A DNA stretch of 51,848 bases from Myxococcota bacterium (GTDB taxonomy: Bacteria; Myxococcota_A; UBA9042; DTJE01): contig JAGOKF010000019.1 in assembly GCA_017994695.1 (NCBI GenBank), forward strand, positions 1-51,848, given 5' to 3'. Positions 15,564 through 23,447 of the stretch are shown here, piece by piece; position 1 is the first letter of the stretch; every line of letters begins with the position of its first letter. The notes below the pieces were generated by a model. That model did no database searches, was not told the origin of the DNA, and worked only from the letters and a program-made list of their open reading frames with translations. The position numbers were made by a program, and so were the translations under genes.

Positions 15564-17876
15564 CTACGGCAGGCAGGTCGGCACGGCGCCGAAGATCTTC
15601 CCCGAGGACCCGTCGCTGCCCTTGTTCGCCAGGCCGTCCCCTCCATCGCCGCCGGCGCCGGGGAAGCCGTTGACCTGGTAGTCGTTCCGGGAGCAGGTCG
15701 GGCTGGAGGACCCTCCCAGGATGTAGAGGGGATAGGTCAGTCCGCCGGCCCCGCCTCCGCCGGCCCCGCCCCGGCCGCCATCGCCGCCCTTGCCGCCGTT
15801 GCCACCGGCCCCCCCGTCGTCGTCCACCGGGCTGCCACCTGCTCCCGCCTGGCCTCCCTTGCCGCCTTCGCCCCCGGCGCCGCCGTAACCGCCGTTGCCG
15901 CCGTTCTGGGACGCCAGGACGTTGCGCTCGATGACCGGGCTGGCCTCCAGTACGAAGAGTCCGAAGGAACTGCCTCCGCCGCTGCCGCCCTTGCCCCCCA
16001 GGCCGCCGCAGCCGCCGCCTCCGCCGCCGCCCCCGGAGGCGCCGGCGCTCTTGCACAGGAAGATGCCGAAGGAGCAGCCGCTGTCGCCTCCGCCGCCTCC
16101 GCCGCCTCCGCCGCCGCGGCCGTGCTCGCCGTCCCCGCCGTCCTGGCCGTTGGCCGGGACCCAGAGGCTTGACGGGTTCAGGCCTCCTCCGGGGGCTCCG
16201 CCGGCACCTCGGGACCCGCTGCTCCCAGACCTTCCGGGCTGCCCGTCGCCGCCCCGGGACTGGGGCCCGCCGGCCGATCCCGCGGCGCCGCCGTTCACCT
16301 GCCCCGCGACCCCGGCCTCGCCGCTCTGGGTGGACTTGCCTCCCCGGCCGCCCTTGCCGCCGTTCTGGCCGCAGGGGCTCGTGCCCCCGTTCCCCGGGAG
16401 GGCGTTGGCGTTGTAGTCCGCGACGTTGCACAGGAAGGAGCAGTTCTCGTACTCGAACGAATTGGCCCCCGCTCCTCCGTTGGTTCCGTTGAGGCCATAG
16501 GTGCCGTCCCGTCCGCCCCGGCCGTCGGCCCCGTTGCCGCCCTCGATGGAGTTGTTGCGGATGCGCAGCCCGCCGGAGCAGTGATAGACGTACATCCCGT
16601 AGGAGGACGACCCGGACTGGGACGCGCTGGCGGCCTTCACGTAGAAGCCGTCGAAGTCCGTGGCCGCGATGATGTTCACCGCCACGACGGCCCGGACCGC
16701 CGAGGGCTCGGCCCCGTCCCAGTAGATCTGGGCCTTGTTCCGCTCGATGTTCCTCTGCCACTGGTTGGCGGCGTCATAGCCGCCGTACAGGTTCACTCCC
16801 TCGGCGAGGATCACCTGCTCTCGGTACTGTCCCCGGCTCACGAAGACGTCCCGTCGATCCTCCCGGGAGGCCGCGAAGGCGATGGCGGCGGTGATGGTCT
16901 TGAAGGGGTGGGCCCGGTCCCCCAGGAAGTTGTCCTGGTCGTCGCCGGTGGCCGAGTCCACGAAGACCCCCTTGGAGGCCACCCCGTCCATCCCGTCGCA
17001 GTTGGCGTCGTAGCAGTGGTCCTCCTGGCAGGCGGCGGCCACGTCGTCGGGGTCCGGGCGGTCGTCGCTGCTCCGGAACGTGCACCGGTACTCGCACCCG
17101 TCGTCGGGGCGCCCGTTCAGGTCGATGTAGCCCTCCAGGCAGCCCGCCAGCACGCACTCGCCCCCATCACAGAAGGGAACCCCGTTGGGGAAGTCGCAAC
17201 GGGTCTCGCAGGTGCCGCAGTGGTTCACGTCGCTCTGGTAGTCCACGTCCGGGGGGCAGTCGCAGTGCCCGCTTCGCGGCACGCACTGCTTCGCGGTGAC
17301 CGTCCCGGCAGCGTTCTGCACCTCCTTGCACTCGTAGTCGCCGGGGCATGGCCGGGAGTCGTCGCATCCCTGGAGGCAGTACTGCTTCGATTCGAACCGC
17401 ACGCAGAGGGTGTCCAGCCCGCAGACGCCGTCGTCCAGGCAGGGCTTGTGGCAGAGGGGATCCTGGTACGGCATGCAGACGCTGATGGGCTCCCCGCCGA
17501 TGTAGGTCTGCTGGCAGACCCAGCCCTCGGGGCAGTTCTCGACGCAGGTCTGGGAGCAGGTGCGGGAGTTGTCCGGATTCAGCACGCAGAAGCCGCTCTG
17601 GCAGTCGGTCATCTGGGCGCAGGGGCAGCCGAAGGGACGGGGGAAATCGCTGCACGGGTCCCCCGTCTCCTGGCCGAAGTCCCAGGGCGGGACCCAGGTG
17701 TCCCGGCCCGGGTCTCCTCCCGGGTCCCCGGGGCCTTCGTCCACCGGTCCGGGGTCGGGGATCGCCGCGTCGGGACAGGCGGGGCCGATGCACGCCGGGG
17801 TGTCCGGATTCCCGGACCCTCCTCCGCAGGCCACGGCCCAGGTCAGGGCCAACGACAGCAACCAGGCGCGGCGCAT
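15564..17876 (-). CDS. Gly-rich beta-helix lipoprotein with Cys-rich N-terminal modules
   Basis: A 770-residue predicted surface lipoprotein. Order: signal peptide with lipobox (ALTWAVAC, Cys17, then GGG); a short DPG tether; Cys-rich units (about 75-270, for example 'CAQMTDCQSGFC', 'NHCGTCETRCDFPNG'); a DUF1565/right-handed beta-helix start ('PFKTITAAIAFAASRED' and 'EGVNLYGGYD', about 310-370); beta-helix rungs ('GMYVYHCSGGLRIRNNSI'); then roughly 300 residues of GGXGGX repeats interrupted by rung-like strands ('SFGIFLCKSA', 'SFGLFVLEASPVIERN', 'TYPLYILGG'). The Gly runs appear to be loops of a regular solenoid. The ATG at 17876 follows GGAGGAGGGGG. Function unknown; adhesion or surface-layer roles are guesses. 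It is encoded divergently from trmB. Confidence 0.88.
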   Translation of the reverse strand: MRRAWLLSLALTWAVACGGGSGNPDTPACIGPACPDAAIPDPGPVDEGPGDPGGDPGRDTWVPPWDFGQETGDPCSDFPRPFGCPCAQMTDCQSGFCVLNPDNSRTCSQTCVENCPEGWVCQQTYIGGEPISVCMPYQDPLCHKPCLDDGVCGLDTLCVRFESKQYCLQGCDDSRPCPGDYECKEVQNAAGTVTAKQCVPRSGHCDCPPDVDYQSDVNHCGTCETRCDFPNGVPFCDGGECVLAGCLEGYIDLNGRPDDGCEYRCTFRSSDDRPDPDDVAAACQEDHCYDANCDGMDGVASKGVFVDSATGDDQDNFLGDRAHPFKTITAAIAFAASREDRRDVFVSRGQYREQVILAEGVNLYGGYDAANQWQRNIERNKAQIYWDGAEPSAVRAVVAVNIIAATDFDGFYVKAASASQSGSSSYGMYVYHCSGGLRIRNNSIEGGNGADGRGGRDGTYGLNGTNGGAGANSFEYENCSFLCNVADYNANALPGNGGTSPCGQNGGKGGRGGKSTQSGEAGVAGQVNGGAAGSAGGPQSRGGDGQPGRSGSSGSRGAGGAPGGGLNPSSLWVPANGQDGGDGEHGRGGGGGGGGGGDSGCSFGIFLCKSAGASGGGGGGGGCGGLGGKGGSGGGSSFGLFVLEASPVIERNVLASQNGGNGGYGGAGGEGGKGGQAGAGGSPVDDDGGAGGNGGKGGDGGRGGAGGGGAGGLTYPLYILGGSSSPTCSRNDYQVNGFPGAGGDGGDGLANKGSDGSSGKIFGAVPTCLP
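15640..16550 (-). repeat. GGX-coding low-complexity tract
   Basis: On the plus strand this reads as CCGCC/GCCGCC-rich sequence; on the coding strand it encodes dense Gly-Gly-X units. The longest pure Gly runs are near 16020-16120. Units are imperfect and broken by beta-strand-like sequence, so it is a protein-level repeat and a likely site of slippage or assembly error. Confidence 0.75.
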
Positions 17877-17904
17877 GGGGACCCCCTCCTCCGACTGCCG
17901 CCAT

Positions 17905-17933
17905 AGTCTATCGGAATCGCCGGGGCTTGGAAA
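17905..17933 (-). promoter_or_regulatory. Candidate promoter for the Gly-rich lipoprotein
   Basis: Minus-strand TTTCCA (17928-17933), a 17-base spacer and TAGACT (17905-17910), about 30 bases before the start codon; four of six consensus matches in each box. The same TAGACT box occurs ahead of the carbamoyltransferase operon. Confidence 0.35.
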
Positions 17934-17994
17934 CGGACCGCGCGCCCTTCCCGGAAGCCGCGGGTCCTGGTACAACTCCCCCGGGGAGGTTCTC

Positions 17995-18732
17995 ATGCCG
18001 GGAGCCGGGGGCCGGGATCGCCGCAATGAACCCTACGCGGAACGCTTCCTGAAGCCGTTCCGGGAATACGACGAGGACCCCGGGGAGGACCTCATCGGGG
18101 GCCGGGCCCGCCTGGAACTGTCCCGTCCTTCCCGGATCCCCGCCCATCCCCGACTCCTGATCCCCGGCGACCCCGCCTCCCGGGAGTCCTTCGACCGGGC
18201 TCTCCGGGATGCGCCGACGGTTCCCCTGGCCGTCGAGGTGGGGTCGGGCATGGGGCGCTTCCTCCGGGGCATCGCCCGGGAACGTCCCGGGACCCTGCTG
18301 CTGGGATGCGAGACGCGCCTGGGCTTCTGCCTGAAGGGGCTGCAGAAGGCCGACCGGCTGGGGATGGACCGCCTGTTCATGGCCTGGGGGGACGCCCGGG
18401 CCACCCTCCCGCTGCTGGTGCCCCCCGGGCGGGCCGCGGAGGCCTGGCTGCTCTATCCCGATCCCTGGTGGAAGCGCCGCCATGCCCACCGGCGCCACGG
18501 GTCCCGGATGGCCGAGGCGCTGGCCCGCGTGCTGCGGCCGGGGGGGACGCTGGTGCTGAAGTCCGACGTCCCCTCCTATCTCCAGAACATGGCCCGGACC
18601 TTCCTGGCCACGGGCCTCTTCCGCAGGGATCCGGGTCCCGGTCCCGGCGGCTTCCTGCCGCCCACGGACCGGGAACTCCGGCTGCGTCATGACCAAATTT
18701 CCTCCTTTACTTTCCGGCTGCTCCGAACATAG
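17995..18732 (+). CDS. trmB: tRNA (guanine-N7-)-methyltransferase TrmB
   Basis: A 245-residue SAM-dependent enzyme that makes m7G46 in tRNA. The SAM site EVGSGMG is at 81-87 and the family signature 'YPDPWWKRRHAHRR' at about 154-167 (canonical form PDPW.KKRH..RR). The C-terminal 'LVLKSDVPSYLQNMA' matches the last conserved block. The ATG at 17995 follows GGGGAGGTTCTC; the frame extends to 17560 but that portion is antisense to the Gly-rich lipoprotein. An N-terminal extension of about 40 charged residues before the core is longer than usual. Confidence 0.94.
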   Translation: MPGAGGRDRRNEPYAERFLKPFREYDEDPGEDLIGGRARLELSRPSRIPAHPRLLIPGDPASRESFDRALRDAPTVPLAVEVGSGMGRFLRGIARERPGTLLLGCETRLGFCLKGLQKADRLGMDRLFMAWGDARATLPLLVPPGRAAEAWLLYPDPWWKRRHAHRRHGSRMAEALARVLRPGGTLVLKSDVPSYLQNMARTFLATGLFRRDPGPGPGGFLPPTDRELRLRHDQISSFTFRLLRT

Positions 18733-18798
18733 CATCGCCGTCAGGACGATCTTGGCGCGCCGCGTCAGCCACGCGGCCCAGGCAGAAAGGAGGTCTGC

Positions 18799-20838
18799 AT
18801 GTCCATCCTGTATCCGGTCCTGACGACGCTGATGCTGGTCGTGGCCCTGGCCTTCTTCGCCGCCATCATGAAGGTGAAGATCCAGGTGCTCCTGAAGGCC
18901 CGGCCCGAGGTCCGCTGGGACCGGATCGGCGAGCGCATCGGGACGATGCTGCGGGTGGCCTTCTTCCAGAAGAAACTCTTCAAGGAGCCGGCCCCGGGCC
19001 TGATGCACGCGCTGATCTTCTGGGGATTCCTGGTGCTGCTGGTCCGGTCCATCTCGCTGATCGGCCGCGGCTATGCGGGTCCGGATTCGAACTGGACGCT
19101 GTTCTGGTGGTCCCGGGGCCTCGAGGGGGTGTACACCTTCCTGAAGGACTGGACCGAACTGGTCGTGCTGGCGATGGTGACCTGGGCCTGGGGCCGGAGG
19201 TGGATCCAGAGGCCCAAGCGGCTCACGATCAGTTTCAGCGGCTACCTGGTCCTGGGCCTGATCGGCGGGCTGATGATTACGGACTTCCTCTACGACGGGG
19301 CCCGGTTCGCCTGGGCCGGCCTGGCGGACGCCTCCGGGACCGCGATGACCGGCGCGCTGAAGGAGGCCCTGGCCCACGAGCGGACGATGGCCCCGGTCAG
19401 CGCCTTCGTGGGATCCTGGTTCGACTCGTCGTCGGCGGGATTCCTGGACGCCTTCCAGACCGTGATGCTGTTCCTCCACCTGGGCATCCTGCTGTTCTTC
19501 CTGAACGAACTGCCCCGGTCGAAGCACTTCCACGTGATCACCTCGATCCCGAACACCTTCTTCGCGAAACTGGACGCCCCGGGCGCCCTGGCGCCGATCC
19601 GGGACATCGAGAACCAGGAGACCTTCGGGGTCCACGAGCCCCGGGAACTGACCTGGAAGCAGATCTTCGACGGCTACTCGTGCACCGAGTGCGGCCGGTG
19701 CACCGTGACGTGCCCCACCGTGACCACGGGGAAGACCCTGAGCCCGAAGATGCTGATCTGCGACATGCGGGACTACATCAAGGCCCACGAGGCCGAGATT
19801 CTCGCCGGCAAGGACACGGCCGAGTCGGGCACCACGCTGATCGACGCCGTGAAGCGGGAGGCCATCTGGGCCTGCACCACCTGCCGGTCCTGCGAGGAGA
19901 ACTGCCCCCTGCTGATCACCCATACCGACAAGATCGTGGACTACCGGCGAAGGCTGACCCTGATGGACGGCGACATGGCTCCCGAGGTCGCCACCACGAT
20001 GAAGAACCTCGAGAACAAATCGAATCCCTGGGGCCTGCCGATGGGCGAGCGGGGCCTCTGGATGGTCGAGGAACTGGGCGTGCCCCTGATCAGCGAGAAG
20101 GGCGAGACGGACGTGCTGTTCTACCTGGGATGCTCCGGGGCCTTCGACGACCGGAACAAGAAGGTCGTCGCGGCGGTGGCCCGGCTGCTCCAGAAGGCCG
20201 GGGTGGACTTCGCGATCCTCGGGCCCGAGGAGGGATGCTGCGGCGACTCGGCCCGGCGCCTGGGCAACGAGTACCTGTTCCAGATGCAGGCCCAGCAGAA
20301 CATCGAGGTGTTCAAGCAGTACAAGTTCCGGCGGATCCTGACCACCTGCCCCCACGGCTACAACACGATCCGCCACGAGTACCCCCAGTTCGGCGGGGAA
20401 TGGCCCGTGGTGCACCACACCGAGCTGCTGGCCGAGTTGATCCGGGAGGGACGACTGTCGATCCCGGCCGGGGGCGAGTCCCTCCGGGTCGTCTTTCACG
20501 ACTCCTGCTACCTGGGGCGCTACAACGGGATCTACGATCAGCCCCGGGAGGTGCTCCGGGCCCTGCCGGGGATCACGCTGGGCGAGATCGAGAAGAGCCG
20601 CGAGAACGGCATGTGCTGCGGCGCGGGCGGCGGCATGATGTGGAAGGAGGAGCACGAGGGCGACCGCATCAACCGGACCCGGGTGAAGCAGCTCCAGGGG
20701 GCGAATCCCGAGGTGATCGTGTCGGCCTGTCCCTTCTGTCTGGTGATGAACAAGGACGGCGTGGCGGAACTGGACCTGGCCGATTCCCTGCGGACCAAGG
20801 ACGTCGCCGAGATCCTGGCCGAGCGGGTCCTGTCGTGA
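18799..20838 (+). CDS. Membrane-bound iron-sulfur oxidoreductase, ETF:menaquinone oxidoreductase-like
   Basis: A 679-residue fusion of a membrane anchor and an HdrD/GlpC-like electron-transfer part. Residues 1-235 contain about five transmembrane helices, resembling the NarI/HdrE haem b-type quinone module. Two 4Fe-4S ferredoxin motifs follow (C295, C298, C301, C305 in 'CTECGRCTVTCP'; C359, C362, C365, C369 in 'CTTCRSCEENCP'), then two CCG-type cysteine domains ('YLGCSGAF...EEGCCGD' and 'HDSCYLGR...NGMCCGAGGG'). This architecture matches the EMO family, which passes electrons from ETF/acyl-CoA dehydrogenases to menaquinone. EtfA/EtfB are not in the window. Start ATG 18799 with AAAGGAGG at ideal spacing. 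Role in fatty-acid or aromatic oxidation is inferred from family. Confidence 0.88.
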   Translation: MSILYPVLTTLMLVVALAFFAAIMKVKIQVLLKARPEVRWDRIGERIGTMLRVAFFQKKLFKEPAPGLMHALIFWGFLVLLVRSISLIGRGYAGPDSNWTLFWWSRGLEGVYTFLKDWTELVVLAMVTWAWGRRWIQRPKRLTISFSGYLVLGLIGGLMITDFLYDGARFAWAGLADASGTAMTGALKEALAHERTMAPVSAFVGSWFDSSSAGFLDAFQTVMLFLHLGILLFFLNELPRSKHFHVITSIPNTFFAKLDAPGALAPIRDIENQETFGVHEPRELTWKQIFDGYSCTECGRCTVTCPTVTTGKTLSPKMLICDMRDYIKAHEAEILAGKDTAESGTTLIDAVKREAIWACTTCRSCEENCPLLITHTDKIVDYRRRLTLMDGDMAPEVATTMKNLENKSNPWGLPMGERGLWMVEELGVPLISEKGETDVLFYLGCSGAFDDRNKKVVAAVARLLQKAGVDFAILGPEEGCCGDSARRLGNEYLFQMQAQQNIEVFKQYKFRRILTTCPHGYNTIRHEYPQFGGEWPVVHHTELLAELIREGRLSIPAGGESLRVVFHDSCYLGRYNGIYDQPREVLRALPGITLGEIEKSRENGMCCGAGGGMMWKEEHEGDRINRTRVKQLQGANPEVIVSACPFCLVMNKDGVAELDLADSLRTKDVAEILAERVLS

Positions 20839-20880
20839 CCCGGTGACCGCCCCAGGGCCTTCCCGCCGGTCCCTTTCCGG

Positions 20881-21414
20881 TCAACCCAGTCGCGGCCGGA
20901 ACGACGCCAGGAACGCCGGCAGCGTCCGCAGGCGGAAATGCGTGACGCCCCGGCTCAGCAGCCGGCCCGACCCGGCGTCGGTCAGGGTCCCGAAGCAGGT
21001 GGTGTGGGAAACCGGGAGATTGTGGGGCAGGACGTTGACCTTCTGGCCCACGTAGTGGAACTCCCGGTCCCCGCAGGCAAAGGTGAAATCGTAGACCAGC
21101 CGCCGGTCCACCAGGTACCGCAGGTCCAGGGTGCCCCGGCAGGGGGCCTCGGCGCACAGTCCCCCGGCCCGGACCACGCCCTCGAGCGGCACCACCAGGT
21201 GGGGGCGCCCCTGGTCCCACCGGAGGCACTCCCGGAAGTCCCGGACCCCCCAGGCGACCTGGAACGAGAAGGGCAGGCGCCCGGCGGGACCCTCGCCGGG
21301 GAGGAACTCGTGCCATCCCGTCATCTCCTCGTCCATCCGGAATCCCAGGTGGGGGAACCTCCGGGGGGAGGGATCGGGCGCGGGATCCGGGGTCTTCGTG
21401 CTGCGATTGGTCAT
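20881..21414 (-). CDS. Small protein resembling the accessory domain of cholesterol-oxidase-type GMC oxidoreductases
   Basis: A 177-residue protein without signal peptide. The pattern 'FRMDEEMTGW', 'FSFQVAWGVRDFREC', 'YDFTFACGDREFHYVGQK' and 'HTTCFGTLTD' resembles the beta-rich domain that accompanies GMC/cholesterol-oxidase-like enzymes and some hydrolases acting on steroids or lipids; I recognise it only by pattern. No catalytic residues can be named. Its ATG overlaps the stop of the SDR gene (ATGA at 21411-21414) with GGGAGGTGCC upstream, so the two are translated together and may act on the same hydrophobic substrate. Confidence 0.7.
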   Translation of the reverse strand: MTNRSTKTPDPAPDPSPRRFPHLGFRMDEEMTGWHEFLPGEGPAGRLPFSFQVAWGVRDFRECLRWDQGRPHLVVPLEGVVRAGGLCAEAPCRGTLDLRYLVDRRLVYDFTFACGDREFHYVGQKVNVLPHNLPVSHTTCFGTLTDAGSGRLLSRGVTHFRLRTLPAFLASFRPRLG

Positions 21415-22274
21415 GGGGCACCTCCCGGGTTCGCCGACGGGATCTCGGGCTGTCCGACCAGCAGCCGGGTCAGCACCGCCGTGGAGAGGTTCGCGACGGG
21501 TGGCACCAGTCGCTGGTAGAAGCCCATCTGGTTCAGAGGATGCATCCACTCGACCCGGGTGCCTTTCCGGGCCGCCTCGAAGATTCGCCGGGCCGCCGAT
21601 TCGGGGGACACGGAGTAGAGCGGCAGCAGTTTCATCGACCACCGGGACCAGGCCGTCCGGCCCGGGTCCACGTCCCGGTAGAAGCCCGTCCGGACCAGGA
21701 AGGGGTAGGCGGTGACGATGCGGACCCCCCGCGGAGCGACCTCGAAGGCCAGCATCTCGGACCAGATGCCCAGGGCCGCCTTCACGGCGGCGTAGGCGCC
21801 CCAGCCCGGGAGTCGGAAGAAGGCCTGCCCCGAGGAGACGTTCACGATGGTGCCCCGGGAGCGTTCCAGCATGCCCGGCAGGAAGGTCTCCACGTGGTGG
21901 ATCGCCCCGAAGAGGTTCACCTCCACCAGGCGGCGCCAGACCTCCGTCGAGGTGGCGGCCAGCGGCCCCGAGTGGCCGATCCCCGCGTTGTTGACCAGGA
22001 CGTCCAGGGGGCCTCCCTGGTCCTCCACCCAGGACCGGCACTCGGCCACGGCCTTCCGGTCGGTGACGTCCACGGTCCGGGCGAAGACCGGCACCCCGAG
22101 GGCCCTCGTTTCCTCGGCCGTCTGTTCCAGGCCGCCGGCGTCCCGATCCGTCAGGAACAGCACGCAGCGGGCTTTCGCAAATTCCCGGGCGAGGCATCGC
22201 CCGATGCCCCCGCCCGCCCCGGTCACCAGCACCCGGGCTTCGGGCCGGACGTCGGTGGTGTTGCGGCGCGTCAT
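21411..22274 (-). CDS. Short-chain dehydrogenase/reductase (SDR)
   Basis: A 287-residue classical SDR oxidoreductase. It shows the TGAGGGIG nucleotide motif near the N-terminus, 'DVLVNNAG', the catalytic Ser region 'IVNVSSGQAFFRL', and the YxxxK pair in 'GAYAAVKAAL'; the Asp in 'LTDRD' after the first fold suggests NAD(H) preference. The 60-residue C-terminal extension with hydrophobic helices ('FYQRLVPPVANLSTAVLTRL') resembles membrane-associated SDRs acting on lipids or steroids. Start ATG 22274 has GGAG upstream and lies about 20 bases below a good promoter. It is coupled to the downstream 177-residue partner. Confidence 0.9.
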   Translation of the reverse strand: MTRRNTTDVRPEARVLVTGAGGGIGRCLAREFAKARCVLFLTDRDAGGLEQTAEETRALGVPVFARTVDVTDRKAVAECRSWVEDQGGPLDVLVNNAGIGHSGPLAATSTEVWRRLVEVNLFGAIHHVETFLPGMLERSRGTIVNVSSGQAFFRLPGWGAYAAVKAALGIWSEMLAFEVAPRGVRIVTAYPFLVRTGFYRDVDPGRTAWSRWSMKLLPLYSVSPESAARRIFEAARKGTRVEWMHPLNQMGFYQRLVPPVANLSTAVLTRLLVGQPEIPSANPGGAP

Positions 22275-22301
22275 CAGCAACTCCAAGGCAATGACATCAC
22301 G

Positions 22302-22330
22302 AATGTATATGAAACGGACGGACAAGTCAA
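22302..22330 (-). promoter_or_regulatory. Sigma70-type promoter of the SDR operon
   Basis: Minus-strand TTGACT (22325-22330), an exact 17-base spacer, and TACATT (22302-22307), in one of the few AT-rich patches of the window. Predicted transcription start near 22295 gives a short leader of about 20 bases carrying GGAG. Confidence 0.6.
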
Positions 22331-22389
22331 TCTGGAAGACCATGGCTGGGCCGAACCTTCCGAACCGGTCCGGGGATCTCGCGGCGGGC

Positions 22390-22418
22390 TTGACAACGCG
22401 GGATCCGGTTGCCATGTG
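22390..22418 (+). promoter_or_regulatory. Candidate promoter for the 22503 lipoprotein
   Basis: A perfect -35 TTGACA (22390-22395) with a 17-base spacer to a weak -10 CATGTG (22413-22418), divergent from the SDR promoter. Confidence 0.35.
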
Positions 22419-22502
22419 TCCGCCACCGTCCCGTGAGATGAGGACCCTGCCCGGTCGGGCACCGTTCCGGGGACGGGGGCAGTCGTTGCAACAGGAGGTA
22501 CC

Positions 22503-23213
22503 ATGAACGTTCGGAAGACCTGGTGGATCGTCCCGGCGCTGGCCCTGGTCGCCTGCGGGTCCAGCAAGAGCCTCAAGGAATTCACTCCCTCCGCCCAGGA
22601 GAAGGAGTCCGCAAAGGCCGTCGTCACCAGCTCGCTGAAACTCCAGGAAGTGAAGACCAATGCCGGATCGGACAACCCCATCTCGGGGCTGACGGAGATC
22701 CAGTCCAACGCCATGCAGCTGATCTCGGCCCAGCAGTCCCGGAACGCCGGGGGCGGGGGACTCGGCCTGGGGCTCCAGGAGGCGATCTCCTCGGCGCTGC
22801 AGCAGGACTGCGTGACCCAGAGCGGCAACCGGACCACCTACGACTGCACCTCGGCCTCCCAGACCGTGAAGGGGTACATCGAGGTTTCCGGGGACACCCT
22901 GAAGGTGGACCTGACCATCACCCAGACCGGCGGGTATGAACTGGTGTACACGGGGGCGGTGACCGTGACGGACACTCTGGTGGACGGCACCCTGTCCTTC
23001 GACTACAAGGCGTCGGGCGTCACCTACTCGGTGGACGTGACCTATGCCCAGGTGACCCTCCAGGGCAACTGCCCGGTGGGCGGCGTCCTGACGGTCGACT
23101 CCTCCTACGACGTCGCCGGTCTTCCCAGCGGGTACGGAACCGGCAGCCTGGATGCGACCGTCGAGATCACCTTCGGGCCGAACTGCGGCGACATGGTCGC
23201 GAAGGGCGCCTGA
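22503..23213 (+). CDS. Lipoprotein of unknown function
   Basis: A 236-residue predicted lipoprotein: MNVRKTWWIVPALALVAC has a lipobox with Cys18, preceded by a near-perfect AGGAGGTACC ribosome site. After a short helical segment ('KEFTPSAQEKESAKAVV') the C-terminal half is beta-rich with repeating Thr/Val strands ('LKVDLTITQTGGYELVYTGA', 'GTLSFDYKASGVTYSVDVTY'). It lacks the DPG tether of its relatives in the window. Four Cys in the mature part could form two disulfides. I do not recognise the family. Confidence 0.85.
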   Translation: MNVRKTWWIVPALALVACGSSKSLKEFTPSAQEKESAKAVVTSSLKLQEVKTNAGSDNPISGLTEIQSNAMQLISAQQSRNAGGGGLGLGLQEAISSALQQDCVTQSGNRTTYDCTSASQTVKGYIEVSGDTLKVDLTITQTGGYELVYTGAVTVTDTLVDGTLSFDYKASGVTYSVDVTYAQVTLQGNCPVGGVLTVDSSYDVAGLPSGYGTGSLDATVEITFGPNCGDMVAKGA

Positions 23214-23387
23214 TCCGTGGCCGAGCCCTCCGCCTGTCCCGCGGCACCCTCCAGGAATCCCGTCCATCCGTTCACCTGGGCAGGGGTCCCGGAGTCCCGG
23301 CGCGGAATCCACGACCCGAGGTCCAACCGGACGAAATCGGACGGGTGGTCCGCCTCGCCACCGGGAATCCCCGCCAGGCCGGTCGTG

Positions 23388-23415
23388 TTGACAGTCTGTG
23401 CCACTTCCACATAAT
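23388..23415 (+). promoter_or_regulatory. Sigma70 promoter for lysC-lysA
   Basis: TTGACA (23388-23393, perfect), a 16-base spacer and CATAAT (23410-23415, five of six), about 33 bases ahead of the lysC start. No attenuator-like leader or lysine-riboswitch fold fits in the short transcript leader. The remaining 23214-23387 shows no gene I would support. Confidence 0.6.
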
Positions 23416-23447
23416 CGGCCGCCGAAGCCCTCGGGGGAGGCGGGCCG

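Noticed and set aside
15900-16550. Possible tandem-repeat or CRISPR-like array in CCGCC-rich DNA
   Set aside because: No constant repeat length or unique spacers; the periodicity is explained by Gly-Gly-X codons.
16581-17906. Long plus-strand open frame (441 codons) opposite the Gly-rich lipoprotein
   Set aside because: A mirror of GC-rich codon usage; no signal peptide, no ribosome site and composition dominated by Val/Gly/Ala. The minus-strand gene has lipobox, Cys modules and a proper SD.
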